Assembly: GCA_020152595.1 (NCBI GenBank)
Contig: JAIGNY010003179.1
Location: 312,501-376,500, forward strand
Reading direction: 5' to 3'
Source of the DNA: Chiridota heheva
Taxonomy: Eukaryota > Echinodermata > Holothuroidea > Apodida > Chiridotidae
DNA length: 64,000 nucleotides
Shown: piece after piece, positions 24,001 through 36,000 of the stretch
Numbering within the stretch: the stretch's first letter is position 1
Layout: each line of letters begins with the position of its first letter
The notes under the pieces: model-generated
The model's database searches: none
The model's input: only the letters and a program-made list of their open reading frames with translations
Told to the model about the DNA's origin: nothing
Translations under genes and position numbers: made by a program

Positions 24001-27000
24001 ATGCCAGTTCATAGCAGGTTAACCCCCCCCCCCGCCCCTTCCCCCAGCAGTGATGGTACTCATTTTAGAGCTAAGTTTACGGAGCAAGTAGAGTCTTGCT
24101 TAAGGACACAATGCAGCTCCGCGAAAAAAGTCGAACCTGGTACCTGCCCCATGAGCATATAACTATACTTAGTCTCTGTACCTCATAATTTCTGTTTGGC
24201 GCATTGCACTTATTATGATGAACTATCTGGGCTGGCGCTATCATGTTCGTTGTTGCCTTCACATCATATTCACTTGGTTGGTGCCACGTTACTTCCAGGA
24301 GAAGACTATTTACTGGAGTAAAAACAAAGCTTTGTATGTTACGGAGAACGATAAGTCCATATGTGTCTGCATGTGGTATGCAAAGTTGGACAAAATATTT
24401 ATGATTGCAAATTCTTAGCTAAACTCCATTTTCACAAATTAGATGCTTCGTTAGTTGATTGTGCAATTAAGAATAACAATGAATTGAAGTTTATATATAT
24501 TTTTACGGACGATCGGACAATGTATGCTTTACTGGTACACCTGCTGGGTAGGCATGTTTAACACACCGTGGTTAAAATTTGGGTCAGTCACAGAAATTTC
24601 AAATTTACAAAAACTGTGATATATATTTACCAAAAACTCAGCAAAGCGATGCCACATTTCCCGAACCGATCATCATACGTTGTCTGAGAGGCAAATTTGT
24701 GCCATAAGTGGTTAAAATTTGGGCCTACCATGCTGCGTATTGCATATGATAGGTAAACAAACACAGCTGATTGCTTTGTTTTTACTCCAGCGGCATGCAG
24801 TTACTATGCGGTCTTACGACCTCTGGTCACGTATCCAACCAAGTGAATAACACTTTCTTACACTCCTTATATCCAATTCTGATAGGTCGATGAAAGAAGC
24901 AGTCTCAGCCTTGTTGACCTCCAGGTCGTTCGAGAGGCCTACAAACTCTTGATGACGTTGCAACCTATCAACACGTTCTTATCGGTGATGACCAACGCCA
25001 TAGAAATCTTGCTCATGAATCTGAAGCGGAGTACGCTGGAGTCCAACGAAATCAACCAGGTTAGTCAGAAGTCAAAAGTTCAAATTTTTCACCACTTTTC
25101 CATGAAACATTACTTTCCTAACAAATACTCTTCTAGACCAGTTTTCATTGTTCCAATGTTTTCCAATGATATTAAATTGGACTTAATATATGGTAAAACT
25201 ATTTGTTTTGTTAACATGCCCTTGGAGGTACAGTAGCTACGTATGTCACATTTTAGTAGGCCTACATATTTGGTCTTCACAAATGAAAAAGCATATCGAC
25301 ATGATTGAAAGCGTTCAGAGAGCGACTTAATTAATTTCATTATTATCGCATCTACTGTATCATATCCAGAGCAACAAGCCAAGCAAAACCTACCTACATT
25401 GACATAGGAGGGCCAGGGGTGATATGATTGAAGTATATAAGATCATGTCCAACATCTATGATCCAGCTGTGACCAAGTTCTATACTATAACTAGAGGCTC
25501 AAAATCCAAAACGATTCTACACCCATACTATCGCACAAGTGTTTGTCACAATTTCTTTTCTAACTGTGTTTGTAAACTTTGGAACCCTCTACCAGTTGTG
25601 GTGATGGATGCTAATAACCTGAACATTTTCAAAAACAGATTTGATAAGCATTGGTGCAAGCGAGCATTACGACAGCGACACAAATGAGCTTTCAACTCAG
25701 ATTTACTACGATCTGGACCTTTAGGCAGCAAGCCTTTCATCCAGAATTCATCATAGGTATATACATGATGTGAACATACTGTATATTATCCACATTCAGT
25801 TGTGTTCAGGCACACACATACAAGCAGCCTGGTTCTGGCAATTGCTGGCAATGTGTTAATAGTAGTAGACAAGGATTGACAGGGATCAGTATATGTCAAG
25901 GATTTGACATGGTGTCACTCAGATGAGGCCAGGCATGTCCACCTCTTCAGAGCTGCGACAGGGGTGAAGTTAAGGTCCAAATTCCAGTCATGGACTTGCA
26001 CAAATGGATTTGGCAATGAAATAGTTTCAAATTCAACCCATAGCCATGCATGGTTTAAATAAACCTCCTAGTTTGTTCCAGTAAGAGGCAGGGTGGCACT
26101 GAGTAAAACAGGCATTTATAAGGAATCTAGGGCACTTTGAGGGCAAATTTAAGGGCACTTAAAATGTAAGTAAAGGAGTAATCAGTATCCAACAAGTAGT
26201 GTCCCTGCATGTGCTTGTACTGGGGAACTGTAATCAGCATCAAAAGAAGGCAAGTTAGTTCTCAAAAGTATATATTTGTGAACAAAATATAGAGTGCCTA
26301 GGGTGGAGGCAATAAGGAGCAGGGTGGAGGCAATAAGGAGCAGGGTGGAGGCAATAAGGAGCAGGGTGAAGGAAAGGAGCAGGGTGGAAGGAAAGGAGCA
26401 GGGTGGAGGCAATAAGGAGCAGGGTGGAGGCAATAAGGCAGGCAGGGTGGAGGCAATAAGGAGCAGGGTGGAGGCAGGCAGGGTGGAGGCAAGCAGGATG
26501 GAGGTAATAAGGAGCAGGGTGGAGGCAAGGAGCAATAAGGAGCAGGGTGGAGGCAATAAGGAGCAGGGTGGAGGCAATAAAGGAGCAGGGTGGAAGGAAA
26601 TAAGGAGCAGGTGGAGGCATTAAGGAGCAGGGTGGAGGCATTAAAGAGCAGGGTGGAGGTAAGGGTAAGGAGCAGGGTGGAGGCAATAAGGAGCAGGGTG
26701 GAGGCAATAAGGAGCAGGGTGGAGGCAAGGAGCAGGATGGAGGCAATAAGGAGCAGGGTGGAGGCAATAAGGAGCAGGGTGGAGGCATTAAGGAGCAGGG
26801 TGGAGGCAATAAGGAGCAGGGTGGAGGCAATAAGGAGCAGGGTGGAGGCAATAAGGAGCAGGGTGGAGGCAATAAGGAGCAGGGTGGAGGCAATAAGGAG
26901 CAGGGTAGAGGCAATAAGGAGGATGGTGGAGGCGATAAGGAGCAGGTGGAGGCAATAAGGAGCAGGGTGGAGGCAATAAGGAGCAGGGTGGAGCGCCCCT

Positions 27001-30000
27001 CTGAAAGCAAAACTAGGGGTCTGGGTTATTCGGGCCTTCCTAACACACATGGTATATTTTAAGGGCTAGTGGTCTAATCCATCAGTCAATCAACTTCTGT
27101 TTCTTTCCTTTATGACTGTAGATATTCATTTTACTCGAAAACCCCCTCTTCCCCACCAAGCCAGAGCTGATTCTGGTGCTGAGTGAGGTACTTGCCAACT
27201 GTCTTTCAGAGGGAGGCAGGATGGTGTTTGTAAAGGTCCTGTCATCTTATCAGAAGGAGGACTTCCTCAGGCTGCTACGAAGCTTTAAAAGTTGCCTCAG
27301 TGCATCCATGAAACCTCAGCAAAGGTAAGTTTTCCACTTATCTTTCTGGTATCTTCTTTTCTGAGTTGTGATTGGTTGAAAGGGGGACACATCCCTTATT
27401 TGAAGAGTCCATTATTCTTTTGTATTTACTATTCATTCACAGGTGGATGTTTTACTGAAATGTGAATGGCTGAGAGCTCACCCCCTAATTTGCATAGGCC
27501 ATTATTTAGTTGTATTTACTTTTCATTCACAGCCGCATTTGTTGTCTGAAATGTGATTGGCTGAGAGGTGACACCCCTAATATGCATAGTCCATTATTTA
27601 GTTGTATTCATTCACAGCAGGATTTGTTTGCTGAATTGTGATTGGCTGAGAGGAGGCACACTTCTAATTTGATTAATTCACAGCTGGATTTGTTTTCTAA
27701 AATGTGGTTGGCTGAGAGGGGACACGCCCCTAATTAGAATAGACAGTTATTATGGTGTATTTACTATTCATTCACAGCTAGATTTGTTTTCTGAAATGCT
27801 GTTGGCTGAGAGGGAACACACCCCTAATTAGAGTAGACAATTATTCTGGTGTATTTACTATTCATTCACAGCTAGTTTTTTTTTCTGAAATGTGATTGGC
27901 TGAGAGGGGACACACCCCTAATTAGAATAGACAATTATTCTGGTGTATTTACTATTCATTCACAGCTAGTTTTTTTTTCTGAAATGTGATTGGCTGAGAG
28001 GGGACACACCCCTAATTAGAATAGACAATTATTCTGGTGTATTTACTATTCATTCACAGCTAGATTTGTTTTCTGAAATGTGATTGGCTGAGAGGAGACA
28101 CACCCCTAATTAGAATAGACAATTATTCTGGTGTATTTACTATTCATTCACAGCTAGATTTGTTTTCTGAAATGTGATTGGCTGAGAGGGACACACCCCT
28201 AATTAGAATAGACAATTATTCTGGTGTATTTACTATTCATTCACAGCTAGATTTGTTTTCTGAAATGTGATTGGCTGAGAGGGGACACACCCCTAATTAG
28301 AATAGACAATTATTCTGGTTATTTACTATTCATTCACAGCTAGATTTGTTTTCTGAAATGTGATTGGCTGAGAGGGGACATGTCCCTTAATTTGCAGTCC
28401 ATTATCCTGTGATATATGGACGTTGCTAAGGTTAATCAATGAATAGACATATGTAAGTTCCATAACGACAAGATGTAAGTTCCATAACGACAAGATGTAA
28501 GTTCCATAACGACAAGATGTAAATATTTATTATATTTTCAGTTTGTTTTATTCCAACCAAATAAATGAAAATGAAATATATGATTCAACTAACATCTTTA
28601 TTATTCCAATAAATTGATTGATCAATTCAAAATATAATATAACCTTTGACCAATCCATTCTTTTTAATCAGTTCAATTCAGTGTTATCCTTTTTATCATA
28701 CAGGTGTGGGGAGGAACTCTTGAATCTTGCCAAGTCTATCGCACTGTTTTACAAAGCCAGTAAAATAGCTACGAAGAAAAATAATGCTCCTCTTGTCACC
28801 ATTGAAGATTTTACAGCGAAGAGCTGTGCAGGTAGGAAATCTTCCAATATCCCATCCGTTTACACCAAGGGGTAGGGGAGGGGAGGGGGAGGGTGGTTGA
28901 AGAATGAGTGCTTACCTCAAAAATGGAGAAAGAAACATTGGGTATGTAGAAAAAAACCCAATGAATATTGTTTTTAGATTGAATGTGACTCACAGTTATA
29001 TTGATTGCTGTGTTGAATGAAATATTTACTGAGGCTGAACAACGCTGCAATGTCATTCATTTTATCACGCTCATTCTGATTGGACAATACTTCTTGCTTG
29101 GTTTGAATTCTCAGGAATCTGGATTACACTGAGGAGTATGAGTTTTGGAGCAATGTACCAAAGGGAGCCACCAGTCAGCTTTCAGTCTTAGACTTTCCAT
29201 TCTTACTGGACCCGACTGTAAGTATCAAATTGAATTCTAATGTATGTTTTTATCGCTAACGGAGACATAAACCCAATATTTTGAAGTTGATTTGTTATGC
29301 ACATGAAATTTGTTTTCCTTCGTAGATTAAACCAATAATGTAGTATACGATGCCAAGGAGAAATAATTAAACAAGTACAACAGTTTAAGTACTTGGGCCA
29401 CACACTAACATCAGATAGTCGGTGTATTAATGAAGTTAGAAAACGCATTGCAATTGCCAAAGACATATTTACAAAAATGAATCCAATTCTAAAGAATAGA
29501 AATATTGGAATGGACATGAAAGTCCGTGTCTTGAAGGCATATGTATGGTGTACTCTTCTCTATGGCTGTGACTGCTGGACAATTACCAGTGACGTCAAGA
29601 TTAGAAGCTACGGAAATGTGGTTCATTAGGAGAATGTTGAAAATATCTTGGACAGAAAGGAAAACAAATGATGATGTCCTGATAGCTTCAGGCATGGACA
29701 GGTCCCAACTCAATGCCATCAGAAGGAGACAGATGGAATTTTTGGGCATGTTTATCGAGAGGGTGGGATGGAACAGTTTGCAGTATGTGGGAAAATTGAG
29801 GGCAAAAGAAGCAGGGAAAGGCAGCGAGTTAAATATGTCCAAAGCTTAAACAACTGGGCAACCAACAACAGCCTAAGTAACAATAAGTTTATGCATTTAG
29901 CTCTAAACAGAAGTGACTGGAGGGCCATGATCGCCAATGTCTGTTCCATGCAGACTCAGCACCTAGGAGAGAGAGTTTAAGGTTGCTAAGATTACTCATC

Positions 30001-33000
30001 TTTTTAAGGTGGGTGGTGTCCAAACATTATCTAACTATAGGCCTATCTCTGCTTTTACCTACAATTTCCTATAATATTGAACATCTTATGTATAATCTTC
30101 ATTTATAATTTCATCTCTAGTGACAATGTACTGTATTGAGATCACTTTGGGTTTCTTGTGACTTACCTTGCTGCCCTTCAAGATCTAGGGACAGGTAGAA
30201 ACAACTTGAGTTAAATTGGAGGAGAATTTATTTGAAGAAAGCACCCCTTGAAACGCGGACGGGATGAAACTGCCACTGTCATTTTCATCCCGTTTCAAGG
30301 ACATTCTCTCAACGAGGTGATGCATGTATTACGCAATCATTTAACCACAAATTTTGTTATACTACGGGGTGGAGAAACGTGGCAATGAAATAGGAAACTC
30401 GGAACGTTTCAGTGACCGCATATCAATGTCACGTAATCGTTCAGGCGGTTACTAGAAGGCACAGAAAACCAGGAGGGAGTAGTGTTCATGAGCAGATTCT
30501 GTAATGTGGCTATAAACCATGAAAATAGCCAAAAGATTAATGAAAATTCATTACAAATTGACCATTTTACAGCAGTTTCAATTTTCAGGCCTGATTATTA
30601 TTAAGTAGAATGCTAGCACTCTGTAGAGTATATACCTCCATCCCTGTTCATTTCCCATCCTAGGCCCACACAAGTTATAACCCCAAACAATCTCTTTCTC
30701 ATCGTTGGTATGTATTACCATTTGCATTCTAAACACTTCATAATCTACTCTCTGATCATTGTTTTCAGTTTTATTCAGGCTCGGCATTCATTGTTTGAGT
30801 TCTATTCAGCCAAACTTCACATTCCATAATTTTCCTTTTCCTTTCATGATTCTTTTTGATATCAGCAATCCCTTGATCTGATTTTCTTTACAGTCCAGAA
30901 AATCCAGAAAATCCATGAATTAATTTATTCAGCACATTCCATTGGAAAGTATAAACTAGAAGTCTTGACAGATCTCATCCCAAATCATCCCCACCCCTGC
31001 ATTTTTGCCCTTCCCCTGTTCCAATGTCTCAAATTTTAACCCTTACTCTACCACGTGGTGATATTATTGCCGTTTTGAGTGCCACATCTTTGGTTCCGCC
31101 TCCCGAGCGCATTTAAACAAAATTGCTGGTAGAGTAAGGGTTAAGCAGCAAACACAACATAAACAAAATTTAAGGCGAATTCAATCATCAATTCTTGGGA
31201 TATCTTGATGACAGAGAAACAGAGGCAAAAACATAACCTCCGTCCAACTTCGTTGGCAGAGGTAAATATGCAAATTTTGATGAAATTTTGTGACCTCACA
31301 TCAAGAAAATATCTTTTGTTAACTTATTGTTTTTTCCAATCCTCTACTAATGATAGTTGAATGGAAGCAGGTGAATATGGTGAGAGATTTTGAATCTCCA
31401 TTATACCCTTTATTAGAATTTAACAGCAGAAAACAAGTGTGGAAATTTTCAGGGACTGAAATTTAGGACAGAAATTCAAAGAATTACATTACACAAAGCT
31501 GGAGCTGTCTTCTCCTTCATACATCACAAGTTTTCCGTACATTGTTTGTTTGTTTGTTTGCTGAAGGCTTAACGGCACCACGACAGCGAGGGTCAAATTG
31601 TGCCTGAGAGGTTAGATCATTCCAGAGGTAGGAAGGAAAGATAATAGGAGTCTGCGAGAAGTACGGGGCTAAGAGCCAGGAAGCTGGGATTGAAAGAGGA
31701 ATTGCAGGGGTGTAAAAAGGGTAAAAGTATGTGGCGGGGGTGAGGGGGGAGAGGAGGACTAAATATGGTTGTAGAGGAGACATGATGAAGGAAGAATATA
31801 ATTTTTATCCTGGGGTGTTTTTTGGAAGAGCTCGGCTATGGAGTTGTGAGGGGTGAGGGAAGCTCTGGGGAGGTTGTACATGAAACAGGCAAGGAGGACG
31901 TGGTGGACTGTGAGGGAGCAATGGGAATTGTTGCAATGGGGTGGGGGAGCCAGTAGGGAGGTGGGGGTGACAGTAGAAATTCTTGAAATTTTGATAAGCA
32001 ATAAGTTAGAAACTACCAGTCCTTCTCACATAATTCAAAGACTACTCTGTTGAGAATTTAAAGTTTATGGCAAATATAAAATATCTACCAGTCTATAGAC
32101 ATTTTATCCCTACCAGTCTATAGACATTTAATCCCTACTAGTCTATAGACATTTAATCCCTACTAGTCTATAGACATTTAATCCCTACCAGTCTATAGAC
32201 ATTTAATCCCTATCAGTCTATAGACATTTAATCCCTACCAGTCTATAGACATTTAATCGTGCCTACAAAAGTTTTGAAGAACTCGTTAATGATTGGAGCA
32301 TTGTGGCTTAGTGGTATAATCTGCGTCTTCCAGCCATGAGGTAATAGGTTTGAACCCAGCTTCAAGATCAAAATTGTTGTCTACTTTTCTGGGTTGTGGT
32401 TTCCAATCTGCATTGCCCAAACCATAGACATCAAACTTTGTGCATTTGACATACGAGACTGGTAGTTGCTGTAGCCAGCATTTGCTATAGCGTGGCGTAA
32501 ATACTGTACTCCTTATTGGCTCCCCCAACCCCTCTGCAACAATTGCCATTGCACCCTCACAATCCATCATGTTCTCCTTGCTTGCCCCCTGTACAACCTT
32601 CCCAGAGCTTCCCTCGCTCCCTACAACTCAATTGCTGAGTTCTTCCAGAAAAATCCTCTGGATAAAATTATCTCCTTCCTTCATCATGCCTCCCTCTACG
32701 ACCATATTTAATTCTCCTCTTCCACCCCCTCTCTACTTTGTTTTTGTTTCAATTATGCACCTCCCCTCAAAATCACAGCTTTCTGACCTTTTGTCCTTAA
32801 ATTTCTCTCATTCTCCCCCTGTTTTCTTTACTTCCTACCTCTAGAATGATCTGACCTCTCAGGCACAATTGACCTTAGTTGTTGTGGTGCCGTTAAGCCA
32901 TCATCAAACAAAACAAACAAACAAACTCCATAAAGAGTCCTTTCTTTAACCCTTTATATTTACCTTACTCTCCCTCATGAATTTCCCCTAATGTGCATTT

Positions 33001-36000
33001 TTGTTTTACTTTCTCACAGTCTAAAGTTCATATGCTACATTTAAATGCAGTTATGCAAATGAGGAACGAATACCAAAATGCCATCATACAACAAGCGGTA
33101 AGTTAGAAAAAAATTGCACTTTATTAAGGATTAGTTCAGGGGTCAAGCAAGTCTTATATGAAAGAGGACTTCAATAGAAACAAAATGGTGAGAGATAAAA
33201 ATGATCAAAAATGTTATTCCGTTAAGGAGATATTGAAGTTTAAAGTTAGGTATCATTTGTGTAGAAACGTCTAAAATCAGACTAGTTGTGATGTCATGGC
33301 ATCAGATTCATCGAAAATTTTATGGCTTAAAAACCATGGGATATGTCAACAAGATAGTAAAACTGAATCTAGGAAGGGTATTTATAATATACCACCTGAA
33401 GAAAGTTCAAGGAAAAATAATTTGAATAGTGAACAGATTGTTAAGAATGTGAGGATGAAGATGCCAACTTTTCTTAGTAGACTTACTACACAAGTAATTT
33501 CAATACAGATAAGACAGATATCTCCTTAACAGAGTAAGATTTTTGACCGCTTCCTTCACCATTTTGTTTCGTTTCAAGTCCTCTTTTACATAAGATAAAC
33601 TTGACTACTGAGCTAATCCTTTGAGCTTTTCACAATAGACACTTTCCATATGAAATGACACGAAAATGGTACAGTGAAAGGAAGTACTCCAAAAAGCCTA
33701 TAGGTTTTGCATGGTAGAGTCAGAGCTAAGCATCGCTAGCCACAGGCCCCTGACAGGGAGTTCGAAGGAATGCATGGGCAGTATTTGCAGCTTTTGAGCC
33801 GCATAAGACACGATTTGGGGGCAAGTTAGGGGTTTGAAGAATTTTGCATTGCTCATCGGGGAAAGTTAAAGTACCTCTTTTTTTAATTCGTAATTCCCTG
33901 ACGAGTTTTACCCCAATTTCCCCTGGTCTCCCCAACGGGGGATCCCATTTAACCTCTTGGAATTCAAACCAAATGCTATACATTTCTTGCCAACAGTTAT
34001 GAATAATTCAAAGGACATAGTAATGGACCAGAAATACTATCGTATTAGACAAAGGACCATCAAATGAAAACAATGATCAAAAACCTTAAAAGGGTATTTA
34101 AGTATAAAGCTCAACCGATATACTGTATGTAGAAACGACTGAAAGAAGACTAGAAATTACATTACATTTTCACGTCTCTGAAAATCCTTAGCGCTCGCTA
34201 TCTTTGCAAAATATTTTACGCTTATCACGATGATCAAATTTTTCTCATCACCTGACAGAAAGTGGACCAAGCCATGCGTTATCTGAAAGAAGGTTACCTT
34301 ACCACCAGCTTGCAGGACTCCCTCAAGGCAGCCGTTTGTCCTTACCTGATTCTTGAGGTGAGGAGGGACAACCTCTTGCAAGACACTCTGAATCAACTGC
34401 TGCTCAAGGAGAAGGACTTGAAGAAGCCTCTTAAGATCAAGTTTGTCGGAGGTGGAGAACAGGTGAAATATTGTGATATATTTTTCTGTTATGAAGTAAA
34501 AAGCTTTTGAGTTATCGAGCTGGAAAATATATACGGTTCCAGCAGTTATAACTGTCGGAAAATTGAAAATTCGCTGGAAGAAAATAAAAAGAAGACATTT
34601 TTTAAAGATTTCTTAAGTGCGCAACAGCAACAGACCTCCGTGGTGTAGTGGTTAGTGCTTTGTCCTCTCACCTGCACGTCCCAGGTTAGAATCCCGGTGG
34701 GTCTGCAACCAGTGAGTTCACAACTGGTTATCAAATGCCGTAGCCATCTTGATATAATGTCCAGTACTGGATGACTTGCGTGACACACATGTTTTCTTAA
34801 ATTGGAAGTTGTAATACAATCCAGGATGTAGTTCTGGGAATGTGTATGGGCTAGGGTAGGGTACAGGTTGGAAAGGGGGCTTAATGATATTCTTTCAATG
34901 ACATTAGCAAGTTAGGGCCTCTCCTTTCTTTGTTATTCAATTGATAGAACTAAAAGAGGTGTTGTAGTTTTAAAGACTGCTAGCTTTTACATGTTTTCTC
35001 AGTTACTGGTTGAGGTAACCGTGTGCTTTTTTGTTTTTTGTCTTAAAATATCTGAGAAAACTCAAAGATATTTTAAAACTTATAGTTAAATGTTGTAAAA
35101 ATTAACCAAGCAAATGAAAAAGTAATTTGAAATCATCTGCTCCTGCTACCCTATTTCTGTATAAACAGTACAATACCTCCCTCAATAAGCCCATTCTCTT
35201 TACTAGAATTGAAAACATGTAGTCGAGCATACTGTCCTTCCGACAGTTCTTGTTTTACTTTATTTTCTGTGGTATGTTATTTGCCGTTTCCGTTATATGT
35301 TTCTTTAAACTCATTGCCCATGACATGATTTGTAATAGCTAAATTGTTCAGAGTAACACATCCACAGGAATGTTATTTTGAAAAGTGGTCATGCGCCACC
35401 CTGTTCCATGAATTTATTTATCTGTTTACATTGGAGCTTAGAGGATTAATTTAGTGGTCGACGACGACGAGTGAACACACAATTACAATGACGGGGTAGT
35501 CGCCTGCGTATTAGGTCATGATAGTAACAATGCTATCACGAAACGCTTTATACGACCGGACAAGAACACAGGTACGACGTACAGACAGACATAACATCGA
35601 CAACCAAGTCAATGTCCATGGCCTTTGATAACCAGTTGTGGTGCACTGGCGTGTCTACCCACCCCAGGATTGAACTTAGGGCCTTGTGGTCTGTAGACAT
35701 GTATGATAACCGCTACACCACAGTTAGTATAGACAAAGTAAAGCAAGTCTATCTTATATGAAGGAGGACTTCAAAAGAAACAAAATAGTGAAGAAAGCAT
35801 TTAACAATCTTATTCTGTTAAGGAGATATTCAAGTTTAAAGTTCTGTCTTATCTGTGTAGAATGACTGGTGTAGTAAGTCTACTATGGAAAGTTGGTGTC
35901 TTCATCTTCACATTCTTAACAAATGTTAATGTATTTTAAAGAAAGTTTTATTTTATTTTTTCACTATTTAGATTAGTTTCCCTGAAACTTTTCTTCAGGT

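Noticed and set aside
26182-27050. Long minus-strand Ser/Leu/Pro-rich frames and plus-strand frames over 26.3-27 kb
   Set aside because: All are translations of the 21-bp minisatellite in several frames.
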